From assembly GCA_033791605.1 (NCBI GenBank), contig JASJGJ010000011.1:1-34158 (forward strand): DNA of 34,158 nt, given 5' to 3'. A model generated the notes under the pieces. That model was given only the letters and a program-made list of their open reading frames with translations, had not been told where the DNA came from and did not search any database. Of this stretch, positions 15,468 to 24,306 are shown piece by piece. Position 1 is the stretch's first letter, and the number at the start of each line of letters is the position of its first letter. Source of the DNA: Porticoccus sp033791605. Lineage in GTDB: Bacteria > Pseudomonadota > Gammaproteobacteria > Pseudomonadales > Porticoccaceae. The position numbers were made by a program, and so were the translations under genes.

Positions 15468-16606
15468 GTCATATTGTTCGGTGCTTTCGCAGTTATCAAG
15501 AGTTACCTGATCACTATGCTGAAGTGTTAACTGTAGCGGCAACCAAGGGCTTCTTTTATGAGCAGCCTTGGTTTGAATTTTTGATGAAGGACTATTATGC
15601 AGAGGACAGTGAGTTTTTTCTTTATTCTGTTGAGGATTCAGAGAGCTCTGCCCCTTTATTATTAATGCCCATGCGTTTTACTCAGATTGATGGCGCTGTG
15701 CATGGCGCTAAAACACTTTCTACTGTTGGTCATATGGAAAATTTCTCTTTATTGAGTGTCATTTTTTCCGATAAGCTTGAGAGTCAAAAAGATAGGCTGA
15801 ATGTATTGGGGGCATTGTTTAATGTTTTTAAGTGTGGTGACAGTGAGCTTCAACATCCTAAGGTCGATGTACTTAGACTCTGGCCTGTGGATGTGGGCGG
15901 CGAGATGGAAGACATTGTTTATGGTGCGCTTAAACAAGCAGGTTTTTTGGTTCAGCAATATGAAAATTCTTATAATCAATATGAAAATACATCAGGGTTG
16001 AGCTATGAAGAGTACTTTGAAAACCGTAGTTCCAATCATCGTTACAATGTTAGGCGTCGACAGCGTAATTTAGAGAAGGCCGGGAACCTTGAGTTTTGTT
16101 TTTATTCCGATGGGGCAGAAGAAGATATTTATCAAAAATGTATGGATGGTTATATCCTTTCTTCTGTGGAAAGCTGGAAGTCTCCTGGATCCATGACTTC
16201 TCGAGGAATTCTAGATTTAATTAAATTGACGGCGAAGCTGGGGCATCTAAGATTGGGTGTGATTTTTCTTAATGGTCGGCCAATGGCGGCTCAGTTTTGG
16301 ATCGTATCTGGTGGCGTTGGACATTGTATGCGTTTAGCCTACGACGAAGCTTATAAGAAAGATGCTCCGGGCGTCGTGTTGACCCATTTTATTATGGAGC
16401 ATTTGTTGGATACTGATCACGTGGATGCCGTTGATTTTGGTTATGGCGATGATGAATACAAGAGTAAATGGATGAAGGATTCTCGCCACTATGCTGGATT
16501 TATGGCATTTAATTCTAGCACTATTTTGGGGTTATTTTTTGGTGCAAAACATATAGTAGGGCGCAAGGTGAAACGTATATTGAGGCGAATCACTCGCAGA
16601 GCTTGA
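15464..16606 (+). CDS. GNAT/FemAB-like acyltransferase (Acetyltransf_6, CelD/BcsL type)
   Basis: A 380-residue protein of the Acetyltransf_6 group, a double GNAT fold related to FemAB. Recognisable blocks are FENRSSNHRYNVRRRQRNLEK, a basic stretch seen in the middle of such proteins, and LGVIFLNGRPMAAQFWI. The DAVDFGYGDDEYKSKWMKDSRH block near the C-terminus corresponds to the D-F-G-x-G-x-x-x-Y-K motif. Such enzymes transfer acyl groups to amines on sugars or peptides. It begins by ATGA overlap with the nucleotidyltransferase and is the last gene of the operon. It differs clearly from the XrtA-type FemAB at 31507. The acceptor is unknown. Confidence 0.85.
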   Translation: MSHIVRCFRSYQELPDHYAEVLTVAATKGFFYEQPWFEFLMKDYYAEDSEFFLYSVEDSESSAPLLLMPMRFTQIDGAVHGAKTLSTVGHMENFSLLSVIFSDKLESQKDRLNVLGALFNVFKCGDSELQHPKVDVLRLWPVDVGGEMEDIVYGALKQAGFLVQQYENSYNQYENTSGLSYEEYFENRSSNHRYNVRRRQRNLEKAGNLEFCFYSDGAEEDIYQKCMDGYILSSVESWKSPGSMTSRGILDLIKLTAKLGHLRLGVIFLNGRPMAAQFWIVSGGVGHCMRLAYDEAYKKDAPGVVLTHFIMEHLLDTDHVDAVDFGYGDDEYKSKWMKDSRHYAGFMAFNSSTILGLFFGAKHIVGRKVKRILRRITRRA

Positions 16607-16636
16607 GCCTTTCAACTTATTGTTGTCAGGCTCAAG
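16602..16636. terminator. Bidirectional hairpin between convergent genes
   Basis: CTTGAGCCT (16602-16610) pairs with AGGCTCAAG (16628-16636), and inside it CAAC (16613-16616) pairs with GTTG (16622-16625). The arm contains the stop codon of the acyltransferase gene. There is no clear T-run, but position between convergent genes supports a terminator role. Confidence 0.6.
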
Positions 16637-16653
16637 ATTGCGGTTCAGGGAAT

Positions 16654-17961
16654 TTACAGTCTCCAGATGTCAGCTTTACTGTTAGCAAAGGCATCCCGAT
16701 CAAGAAGAGATTTTACATCGATCAGAACCGAGTCATTTGCCATGATTTTTTGTAATTCAGAGGGTTGTAATTGTCTATAGTGATTGTGAGCAACAGCTAG
16801 AATAACGGCTGATGCATTTTCTAGTTTCGCCCAAGGCGTTAGTGTAACCCCATACTCTTCAACAGCTTCCTCTGGGTCGGCCATTGGGTCGTGTACGATG
16901 ACATTGCACTGATATTCACGAAGCTCCGTAATGATATCTTCGACTTTAGAATTTCTTAGGTCGGGACAATCTTCTTTAAAGGTTAAACCCAGTACCACAA
17001 CATTGGCGCCGTTTACGGCATGTCCGCGTTTGACTAATTGTTTGATGGTTTGCTCGGCAATATATTTCCCCATGCCATCATTAGTTTTTCGACCCGCTAG
17101 GATGACCTCTGGGTGATAGCCTTCAGCTTCTGCTTTGTAGGTCAAATAGTAGGGGTCAACACCAATACAATGCCCGCCTACTAGCCCTGGGCGGAAAGGA
17201 AGAAAATTCCATTTAGTACCGGCTGTTTCAAGCACGTCGAGGGTATCAATATCCAGTTTATGGAAAATAAGTGACAGCTCATTCATAAGTGCAATGTTTA
17301 GGTCACGCTGAGTGTTTTCTATCACCTTTGCTGCTTCGGCTACCTTGATACTGGTTGCGCGGTAAACACCGGCCGTAATAATGTTTTCATAGACATTAGC
17401 AACCTGTTCCAAAATATCAGGGGTGTCTCCAGATACAACCTTGACGATGGTTTCCAGTCTGCGTTCTTTGTCACCTGGATTGATTCGCTCGGGAGAATAG
17501 CCGATATAAAAGCCCGTAGTGGTGTCAGTTTTTTCGGGGTTGCCTGCCCACGGCATGCCAGAAATGGATTCTAAAATAGGTACGCAAACTTCTTCTGTGC
17601 AGCCCGGGTAAACCGTGGATTCAAATACCACAATGGTGTTTGGCGACAAATTTGCAGCAATAGTTTTACAGGCGCCCTCTAAGGCTCTTAAATCAGGCCT
17701 ATGAGCTTTATCGATTGGTGTGGGAACCGCAACGATAATAACATCAGCATTCGATAATTTGATTGGATCACTGGTAAATTGAAGGCCTGTGGCAGCTTTT
17801 AAGCCCTCTGGTTCAACCTCTCCGCTTGGGTCAATGCCCTGGCGATAATGGGCCAGTTTTTTTTCATCGAGATCAAAGCCAATGGTTGGGCCCTTTTTGC
17901 CAAATGCGACAGCAAGTGGCAGTCCAACATATCCTAAACCTACAACAGCAATCGTTTTCAC
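16654..17961 (-). CDS. tviB: UDP-N-acetylhexosamine 6-dehydrogenase, TviB/WbpO-like
   Basis: This NAD-dependent nucleotide-sugar dehydrogenase oxidises C6 of a UDP-HexNAc to the uronic acid. The 435 residues begin with the Rossmann motif GLGYVGLPLA, carry the FESTVYPGCTEE block and the catalytic cysteine C265 in GGHCIGVDPYY, and end with the UDP-binding domain (GLTFKEDCPDLRNSKV). The sequence resembles the Vi-antigen enzyme TviB (VipA) more than UDP-glucose dehydrogenase. The start is a GTG behind AAAGGGA. It lies 34 bases downstream of the epimerase gene, and the two form an operon that should feed UDP-GalNAcA into the exopolysaccharide. Substrate (GlcNAc or GalNAc) is inferred. Confidence 0.9.
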   Translation of the reverse strand: MKTIAVVGLGYVGLPLAVAFGKKGPTIGFDLDEKKLAHYRQGIDPSGEVEPEGLKAATGLQFTSDPIKLSNADVIIVAVPTPIDKAHRPDLRALEGACKTIAANLSPNTIVVFESTVYPGCTEEVCVPILESISGMPWAGNPEKTDTTTGFYIGYSPERINPGDKERRLETIVKVVSGDTPDILEQVANVYENIITAGVYRATSIKVAEAAKVIENTQRDLNIALMNELSLIFHKLDIDTLDVLETAGTKWNFLPFRPGLVGGHCIGVDPYYLTYKAEAEGYHPEVILAGRKTNDGMGKYIAEQTIKQLVKRGHAVNGANVVVLGLTFKEDCPDLRNSKVEDIITELREYQCNVIVHDPMADPEEAVEEYGVTLTPWAKLENASAVILAVAHNHYRQLQPSELQKIMANDSVLIDVKSLLDRDAFANSKADIWRL

Positions 17962-17995
17962 GGTAATCCCTTTGTTCGTCTAATTGGTGTATTTG

Positions 17996-19030
17996 TTATT
18001 CGTCATTAAAGCCATTTTTTATAAACCATTCGACGGTTTCTTTTAAGCCTTGTTGGGCGTTATGACTTGGAGCATAGCCAAGCAGGGTAGCAGCTTTAGA
18101 TATGTCCGCTAAAGAGTGTCGGACATCACCGGTACGAAAATCCTGATAAACGGGCTTTGCCTCTGAAATATTGCTATCACGTTCCGCAAGAATGGTACGC
18201 ATGGACTCATAGAGTTCATTGAGTGTTGTGCGATCTCCAAATGCAACGTTATAGATTTGATTTGCGGCATCGGGGTGATCGCTGGTTGCGGCGAGAAGGT
18301 TAGCCTGCACTGTATTGTCTATGTAACAAAAATCACGGGAGGTTTCGCCATCACCGTTAACATGGCATGGGTTGCCTAGTAAAAGATTATTGAGCCATTT
18401 GGGGATCACCGCGGCATAGGCACCATTTGGATCTTGTCTTGGCCCAAACACATTAAAATAACGTAGCCCAATTGTTTCCATTCCATAGGTCTTGGCAAAT
18501 ACATCTGCGTAGAGCTCATTCACGTACTTTGTGACAGCGTAGGGTGATAGTGGTTTGCCAATGACGTCTTCTTTTTTTGGTAAACCCGGGTGGTCACCGT
18601 AGGTAGAAGAAGAGGCCGCATAGATAAAGCGTTTTACTTTTGCATCTCTTGCTGCGATCAGCATGTTTAGGAAGCCATTGATATTGGAATCATTGGTTAA
18701 AGCTGGGTCTGCAATGGATCTGGGTACGCTGCCTAAGGCGGCTTGGTGAAGCACAATGTCAACGCCTTCGCAGATTTTTGAACAACTCTCTAGGTCTCTG
18801 ATATCTGTTTCATAAAAGGTGAAGTTGTTCCAGTTTTTACCGGCCTTCTTTTGCACGTCATCAAGGTTAGACTGATGACCTGTAGAAAAATTATCGAGGC
18901 CTCTTACGGTTTGCCCTAAACTCAATAATGTTTCGAGTAAGTTGGACCCTATAAATCCGGCTACTCCAGTAATGAGCCAGGTTTTAGGTTTTTGTGGGAG
19001 GGTTTCTTTTAGGCGATCGTAAGTAGACAA
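17996..19030 (-). CDS. tviC: UDP-N-acetylhexosamine (uronate) 4-epimerase, TviC/WbpP-like
   Basis: This short-chain dehydrogenase-type epimerase interconverts gluco and galacto forms of UDP-HexNAc or its uronate. The 344 residues show the N-terminal GVAGFIGSNLLE (GxxGxxG), the LRGLDNFSTG-like NAD loop (VRGLDNFSTG), the SSSTYGD serine region and Y164-x3-K168 (SPYAVTK). ALGSVPRS and VFGPRQDPNGAYAAVIP are typical of the WbpP/TviC group. The start is a TTG with AAAGG nine bases upstream; the nearby ATG is out of frame. It is the first gene of the two-gene unit with the dehydrogenase. The pair matches tviB-tviC and supplies an acidic amino sugar. Confidence 0.9.
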   Translation of the reverse strand: MSTYDRLKETLPQKPKTWLITGVAGFIGSNLLETLLSLGQTVRGLDNFSTGHQSNLDDVQKKAGKNWNNFTFYETDIRDLESCSKICEGVDIVLHQAALGSVPRSIADPALTNDSNINGFLNMLIAARDAKVKRFIYAASSSTYGDHPGLPKKEDVIGKPLSPYAVTKYVNELYADVFAKTYGMETIGLRYFNVFGPRQDPNGAYAAVIPKWLNNLLLGNPCHVNGDGETSRDFCYIDNTVQANLLAATSDHPDAANQIYNVAFGDRTTLNELYESMRTILAERDSNISEAKPVYQDFRTGDVRHSLADISKAATLLGYAPSHNAQQGLKETVEWFIKNGFNDE

Positions 19031-19348
19031 CAGTCATTACCTTTAATAATCAGAGTTTTTGGGCTATCCCGCTATGATAGGGTGGTTCGCGTGAGATTGT
19101 ATGTGACGCATATGTCATTTTAAGTGCCAAGCAGTTCTCGATGGGAAGAACAAGTGGCGCGAGAATGAAAGTGCGTTAGGTCTCGTTCGCAATAGCTGCT
19201 GAGTATAGTGTTAATATCTTGAGCGATCTAGGTCGTGTTGGTAGAAGATGCTATATCGTCTAGCTCAATTTTGGAAAATAAAAATAAAGCGTGTGAGAAT
19301 AATGTAAATGGCTATTTCTTCAAAATTTTTTAGCTGGGGTGCGGTGTC
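19031..19348. other. Intergenic region between divergent tviC-like and prsK genes
   Basis: A 318-base stretch with no coding frame I would support. It contains a small palindrome (CTATC at 19064-19068, GATAG at 19076-19080). No sigma-54 match with correct GG-N10-GC spacing was found on either strand and no clear sigma-70 pair. The prsK promoter must lie here but I cannot place it. Confidence 0.5.
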
Positions 19349-21460
19349 GTGAATATAGGGGGGGTGAGTTATTTTTTCGCCTTTATTGCATATTTGGTGT
19401 TGGCCACATTGTTGGTGTTTTCATGGCGTGGTCGCTCTCAGGGAGTATTAATTGTTCTTGCCAGTCTTGCCTCGGCAGTGTGGGCTGGGCTAATTAGTGC
19501 AGGAGAATGGGGTGTTTCTCTCTCTTTTGAGGTTATGCAAATTGCAGAGCTTGCAAGAAGTACGTCATGGTGCCTTTTTTTGCTGGGAGCTATGGATAAA
19601 AAGGCTGAAGGGGGAGGCAAGCACTCGGATTTGTTCCGCTGGGCGGTAGGGGGCTCTTTATTTTTACTTGTGGTCTCAACATTATTTACAATCCCTGCAT
19701 TTTCAGAATTTCTTGATTTTTCTGGTGTTGTGGTTAGAGATTCAGTACTGGTTATCTGGGTGGCTCTTTCGATTGCTGGACTGACTCTAATAGAGCAAAT
19801 TTTTAGGAATTCCAGTGCTAATCAGCGCTGGGCCGCCAAGTTTATGTGTCTGGGGGTAGGCTGTATATTTGCCTACGACTTCTTTATGTATTCGGATGCG
19901 CTTTTATTTAAGCGTATTAGTTTAAATCTCTGGGAGGCCCGAGGGATTATTAACGGGATGGCGGCCCCCCTTATCGCGATAGCCATTGCTCGAAACCCTA
20001 AGTATGAACTAGATATTCACGTGTCACGCCATGTGGTGTTCCATACAGCCACTATTATGGGAGCCGGCACCTATCTTTTGTTGATGGCTGTCGTCGGGTA
20101 TTTTATCCGTTTTTATGGTGGAACTTGGGGTAGTTTTTTACAGATAGTGTTCTTTTTTGGCGCCGGCCTTCTGCTGTTAACGCTATTGTTTTCTGACAAA
20201 ATTAGGGCCAAGGTTCGGGTTTTTCTCAGCAAACATTTTTTTTCCTACAAGCATGACTATCGTGAGGAGTGGCTAAAGTTTACTCAAAACCTTGCGGGTA
20301 GTGTGGACAGTGTCCCTGAGAGGGTGATTCAGTCGATCATCTCGTTGACGGGTAGTTCTGGCGGGATGCTTTGGGAGAAAACTGAAACAGGTCATTACGC
20401 TTTGACGACAAGGTGGCATATGCCGGAGGTGGCGTCTGTTAATGCTGGATCGTTGTCTTCTTTGGCATCTTTTGTGGAGCGCACTCAATGGGTTATTGAT
20501 TTCGATGAGTATGAGCGAAACCCAGACCTTTATGAGGGGCTCGATCTGCCGAGCTGGCTTTTGTCTATCCCTAACGCTTGGTTTATCGTGCCATTGATGT
20601 TCAAAAGTAAATGTATTGGGTTTATTTTAGTTAAGCGTTCTGAATTACAGGCGACAATAAATTGGGAAGATCGTGATTTATTGAAAACTGCGGGGCAGCA
20701 AGCTGCAAGTCATTTGGCCCAATACCAAGCAGATCAGGCGCTTATGCAATCACGGCAATTTGAAGCGTTTAATCGCCTTTCTGCATATATTGTTCATGAT
20801 CTAAAAAATATATTGGCGCAACAATCTTTAATTGTCACCAATGCTGAGAAACATAAACATAACCCAGCATTTGTTGATGATGTTATTGATACGGTTAAAA
20901 ACTCGGTTGCTAGAATGACCGGGCTAATGGCCCAGATGAGAAGTGGCGAGAGAGGTGTCGCAGTTAGCTGCGTAAATTTGGGCGAGTTGTTGGCGCAGGT
21001 TGTTGATGAGGCAAAAAGGCGTGAGCCTGAGGTAGGGTTGGAGGCAGTTGACGCTGAAATTCTAGTGAATGTTGATCCAGAGCAATTAGCAACAGTGTTT
21101 GGTCATATGATTCAAAATGCGCAGGATGCCACAGGCAAAAAAGGCTGTGTATCTGTACGAACTAAGCTTGATGAACATTGCGTTGTTGTGGTGGTAGAAG
21201 ACTCCGGCGTAGGTATGGAGTCTGATTTTATACGAGAACGCTTGTTTAAACCGTTTGATTCTACGAAAGGTTTGACGGGTATGGGAGTGGGTGCTTTTGA
21301 GAGCAGAGAGTATATTCGTTCCCTAGGCGGCGATATTTTGGTGGAAAGTGAACCTGGTGTTGGTTCCACGTTTAGTATAGTTTTGCCTCGAGTCCTGCCT
21401 GATGGGGACATTGGTCAGGATCCAGATTTGAAAGGAGTTAGCTGTGACGGAGTCGAATAA
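19349..21460 (+). CDS. prsK: XrtA/PEP-CTERM system histidine kinase PrsK
   Basis: This membrane sensor kinase is paired with PrsR. The first 300 residues hold about eight to ten hydrophobic segments. A GAF-like domain follows (about residues 310-460), then a degenerate HisKA region with phospho-acceptor H483 in AYIVHDLKNILAQQ. The HATPase has N-box HMIQNAQDA, G1 VEDSGVGM, an F-box (FKPFDSTK) and TGMGVGAFESREYI. This matches the family TIGR02916. The start is a GTG with GGGG about ten bases before it. The last 17 bases overlap prsR, so the two are translationally linked. The sensed signal is unknown; its genomic setting points to envelope or polysaccharide status. Confidence 0.95.
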   Translation: MNIGGVSYFFAFIAYLVLATLLVFSWRGRSQGVLIVLASLASAVWAGLISAGEWGVSLSFEVMQIAELARSTSWCLFLLGAMDKKAEGGGKHSDLFRWAVGGSLFLLVVSTLFTIPAFSEFLDFSGVVVRDSVLVIWVALSIAGLTLIEQIFRNSSANQRWAAKFMCLGVGCIFAYDFFMYSDALLFKRISLNLWEARGIINGMAAPLIAIAIARNPKYELDIHVSRHVVFHTATIMGAGTYLLLMAVVGYFIRFYGGTWGSFLQIVFFFGAGLLLLTLLFSDKIRAKVRVFLSKHFFSYKHDYREEWLKFTQNLAGSVDSVPERVIQSIISLTGSSGGMLWEKTETGHYALTTRWHMPEVASVNAGSLSSLASFVERTQWVIDFDEYERNPDLYEGLDLPSWLLSIPNAWFIVPLMFKSKCIGFILVKRSELQATINWEDRDLLKTAGQQAASHLAQYQADQALMQSRQFEAFNRLSAYIVHDLKNILAQQSLIVTNAEKHKHNPAFVDDVIDTVKNSVARMTGLMAQMRSGERGVAVSCVNLGELLAQVVDEAKRREPEVGLEAVDAEILVNVDPEQLATVFGHMIQNAQDATGKKGCVSVRTKLDEHCVVVVVEDSGVGMESDFIRERLFKPFDSTKGLTGMGVGAFESREYIRSLGGDILVESEPGVGSTFSIVLPRVLPDGDIGQDPDLKGVSCDGVE

Positions 21461-22799
21461 GCGACTGTTGATTGTTGAAGATGACAAGGGTTTACAAAGC
21501 CAGCTGCGTTGGTGCTTTGATGATTATGAGGTCGTCGTGAGTGGTGACAGGGAAACGGCTATTGCACAATTACGGCGCCATCAGCCAGGTGTGGTTTTGT
21601 TGGATCTTGGGCTTCCGCCGGACCCTGGTGGAGTCACTGAGGGTTTGGCTACGTTGGAGGCAATATTGTCCATGCAGCCAGAAACAAAAGTGATCATTGT
21701 TACTGGGGATAATGATCGGGCCAATGCTGTTAAAGCTATTGGTTGCGGTGCTTATGATTTTTATCAAAAGCCAGTAGAACCGGAAATTCTTAAGTTAATT
21801 GTTCAGCGGGCCTATCGAGTCTGTGAGCTGGAAACAGAAAATCGTAAACTTCAGGAAAGCGGCCTAAAGTCTCCATTGCAAGGAATCATTGCATCTAGCC
21901 CAGAGATGCTTAAGGTCTGTCGTACTGTTGAAAAAGTAGCACCTTCAGATATTACGACCTTGTTATTGGGTGCGAGTGGTACAGGTAAAGAGGTTATAGC
22001 TAAAGCACTACATGAGCTGAGCCCAAGATCTGGTCAGAAAATGGTGGCCATTAATTGTGCTGCGATTCCCGACAACTTACTGGAGAGTGAGCTCTTTGGT
22101 TATGAAAAAGGTGCGTTTACCGGAGCGACAAAGCAAACCCCGGGTAAAATTGAGTATGCTCATGGGGGCACCTTATTTCTGGATGAGATTGGCGATTTGC
22201 CTCTTGAGTTACAGGCCAAATTACTTCGTTTTCTGCAAGAGCGTGTTATTGAGCGTGTGGGTGGAAGAAAGGAAATTCCTATTGATGTTCGAATTATCTG
22301 TGCAACCCACCAAGATTTGACGCAGCATATTCAGGATGGACGGTTTAGGGAGGATTTATATTATCGAATTAGTGAAATTACGATTCAGCTCCCAACTGTA
22401 AAGGAGCGGACAGGCGATGTTCTCTTGCTCGCAAAATCATTTTTAAATCGCTTTAATAATGAGCTGGGTAAGTCTATGCGGGGGTTTGATAGGGAGGCCG
22501 TTGCTGCCATTGAATCTTATGATTGGCCTGGGAATGTGCGAGAGTTGGAGAGTCGTATTAAGCGCGCCATTATTATGGCTGATAATAATCATATCACTCT
22601 GGAAGATCTTGAGTTGTCAGCTTCGGAGGAGGAGGCGATGCCCTTTAATTTAAGGCAGGTGCGAGAAAGTTCTGAGAGAAGAGCGATACAAAGGGCTTTG
22701 CTCAATACCGATGATAATATTTCGGAAGCAGCAAAGCTGCTTGGCGTCACACGGCCAACGCTCTACAATTTTTTAGAAAAATATAATATCAGATCTTAA
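21444..22799 (+). CDS. prsR: XrtA/PEP-CTERM response regulator PrsR, sigma-54 activator
   Basis: A three-domain NtrC-type regulator of 451 residues. The receiver domain has D13, D14 and phospho-acceptor D54 (VVLLDLGLPP). The AAA domain has Walker A GASGTGKE, the sigma-54 contact loop GAFTGAT, Walker B GTLFLDEIGDL and the RVGGRKEIPIDVRIICATH block. The Fis-type helix-turn-helix is at the C-terminus (ISEAAKLLGVTRPTLYNFLEKY). The start is GTG with AAAGGAG upstream, inside the end of prsK. PrsR-type regulators are thought to drive sigma-54 promoters of PEP-CTERM and EPS genes. The clearest sigma-54 sites here are at 12399 and 13089. Confidence 0.96.
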   Translation: MTESNKRLLIVEDDKGLQSQLRWCFDDYEVVVSGDRETAIAQLRRHQPGVVLLDLGLPPDPGGVTEGLATLEAILSMQPETKVIIVTGDNDRANAVKAIGCGAYDFYQKPVEPEILKLIVQRAYRVCELETENRKLQESGLKSPLQGIIASSPEMLKVCRTVEKVAPSDITTLLLGASGTGKEVIAKALHELSPRSGQKMVAINCAAIPDNLLESELFGYEKGAFTGATKQTPGKIEYAHGGTLFLDEIGDLPLELQAKLLRFLQERVIERVGGRKEIPIDVRIICATHQDLTQHIQDGRFREDLYYRISEITIQLPTVKERTGDVLLLAKSFLNRFNNELGKSMRGFDREAVAAIESYDWPGNVRELESRIKRAIIMADNNHITLEDLELSASEEEAMPFNLRQVRESSERRAIQRALLNTDDNISEAAKLLGVTRPTLYNFLEKYNIRS

Positions 22800-22818
22800 C
22801 GTGATTCTTGTTCGCAGG

Positions 22819-22832
22819 CCGGACAACTCCGG
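22819..22832. terminator. Short hairpin between convergent prsR and EpsB-type gene
   Basis: CCGGA-CAAC-TCCGG (22819-22832) followed by TTTG on the plus strand. The stem is short but GC rich, and the position between converging genes fits a weak terminator. Confidence 0.4.
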
Positions 22833-22896
22833 TTTGTGTATGATTTATTAGTCCGTAATAAGTGAGATGTTAGATAGCTTGAGCCCCGTATTATGA

Positions 22897-24306
22897 TTAC
22901 CGACCTTTTCCAAAAAGAACCACTTCTACAGTTCTAACCAAAATGTTTAAGTCCAGTAGAAAGCTCCGGTGTTTTATATAGTAGAGGTCATATTTCAGTT
23001 TTTCCTGAGCGTCTTCTTCTGTTGCGCCGTAAGGGTATTTAAGCTGTGCCCAGCCAGTGAGTCCCGGTGTCACGTTGTGCCTTTCATTGTAATAAGGAAT
23101 GGCACGTATTAAATTTTGAACAAACTCTGGCCTTTCTGGCCTAGGTCCAACAAAGCCCATTTCTCCGCGCAGGACATTGTATATCTGTGGTAATTCATCG
23201 ATACGGTATTTGCGGATGAAGTGGCCAATTCGAGTGGTTCTTGTGTCGTTGGTGGTGGCCCAAACGGCACCATTGGTCTCCGCATCGGTGCGCATGCTGC
23301 GAAATTTTACGATACGAAAAACTTTTCCGTCGAGGCCTACTCGTTCCTGATAATAAAAAATAGGCGCTCGAATACCGTCCTCAATTTTGATGATTAAAGC
23401 GGTAAGCAGCATGATTGGCCAAAGGAAAAGCAATACAATCGCTGCCATCGAGGCATTGAATACCCAGTCGAGTGCATTTCTCAGGTAGTGAGATGAGGCA
23501 AAGCCATTGGAGTAGATTACCCAGCTGGGATAGATCAAGTTTACCGCAACCTGCCCTGTTTCTCGTTCAATGAAATCAAGGATGTCAATGATGTTGATGC
23601 CTCGAATCTTGCAGGCAAAGAGTTCATCCAAAGGTAAATTATTGCGTCGCTCATCGCAGGCTACAATAATTTCATCAATTTCATTTTCAAGGACAAAGGA
23701 GAGTAGAGCTCCCGTCTCAATACTGATCTTCTTTTCTTTTTGTATGCCTGTTGGGGAGTCGCCATCTATGACGGTAAATCCGAAAATATTGAAGCCGTGG
23801 CGGTCAACCTTTCGTCGCATCCTTCTTTCTATGATGGACGCTCGCTCCCCTGCTCCTAGGACAAGCACGTTGGATTTGTTAAAACCAAATAGGTCGAAAG
23901 CAATGATCAGGTATCTCAAGATAGCGGCCATCACAAAACCTAATAGTGCAGAACATATCATTACTTCTGTCGTGAGCGGCTGATCTGTGAGGAATAAAGA
24001 GGCAATGATGACGAATTCTGCTGAGCCAAGCGCTATGGCAAGCACTAATCGGCGAAATATACTGCGGTAGCTTTCTCTCATTCTTGGGTTGTATAGCCCA
24101 AGAGATAGTGATGTTAGAAGAACAAAGAGTGAGAATACAATGGCATATATGGCGGTAAAGTTGTTTGGTAGGGCGGGTTGGTCAGACCATTTAAACCAAT
24201 TGTTGAGTTCTATGGCAAAAAATACAGCGCTAAAGTAAACGCAAAGCTCAATAAGAACTAAACCTTTGAAGCTTGGTGATAGGTCGCGAAAGTTCGTTGT
24301 TCTCAT
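22897..24306 (-). CDS. XrtA-system priming sugar transferase, EpsB/TIGR03013 type
   Basis: This is a polyisoprenyl-phosphate sugar-1-phosphate transferase that starts the repeat unit on undecaprenyl phosphate. The 469 residues comprise four N-terminal membrane helices, a CoA-binding-like/NAD-fold cytoplasmic domain (VLVLGAGERASIIERRM), a fifth membrane segment and the catalytic bacterial-transferase domain. The latter has KIEDGIRAPIFYYQERVG, KFRSMRTDAE, RIDELPQIYNVLRGEMGFVGPRPERPEF and GLTGWAQL. It lies on the opposite strand to the rest of the EPS operon, divergent from the export lipoprotein gene across a 398-base spacer, and converges on prsR. The N-terminal MRTTNFRDLS start is an ATG. Confidence 0.93.
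   Translation of the reverse strand: MRTTNFRDLSPSFKGLVLIELCVYFSAVFFAIELNNWFKWSDQPALPNNFTAIYAIVFSLFVLLTSLSLGLYNPRMRESYRSIFRRLVLAIALGSAEFVIIASLFLTDQPLTTEVMICSALLGFVMAAILRYLIIAFDLFGFNKSNVLVLGAGERASIIERRMRRKVDRHGFNIFGFTVIDGDSPTGIQKEKKISIETGALLSFVLENEIDEIIVACDERRNNLPLDELFACKIRGINIIDILDFIERETGQVAVNLIYPSWVIYSNGFASSHYLRNALDWVFNASMAAIVLLFLWPIMLLTALIIKIEDGIRAPIFYYQERVGLDGKVFRIVKFRSMRTDAETNGAVWATTNDTRTTRIGHFIRKYRIDELPQIYNVLRGEMGFVGPRPERPEFVQNLIRAIPYYNERHNVTPGLTGWAQLKYPYGATEEDAQEKLKYDLYYIKHRSFLLDLNILVRTVEVVLFGKGR

Noticed and set aside
23570..23983. Long plus-strand open frame inside the priming transferase gene
   Set aside because: Antisense to a clear catalytic gene, low-complexity Ser/Arg content, no ribosome site or family.
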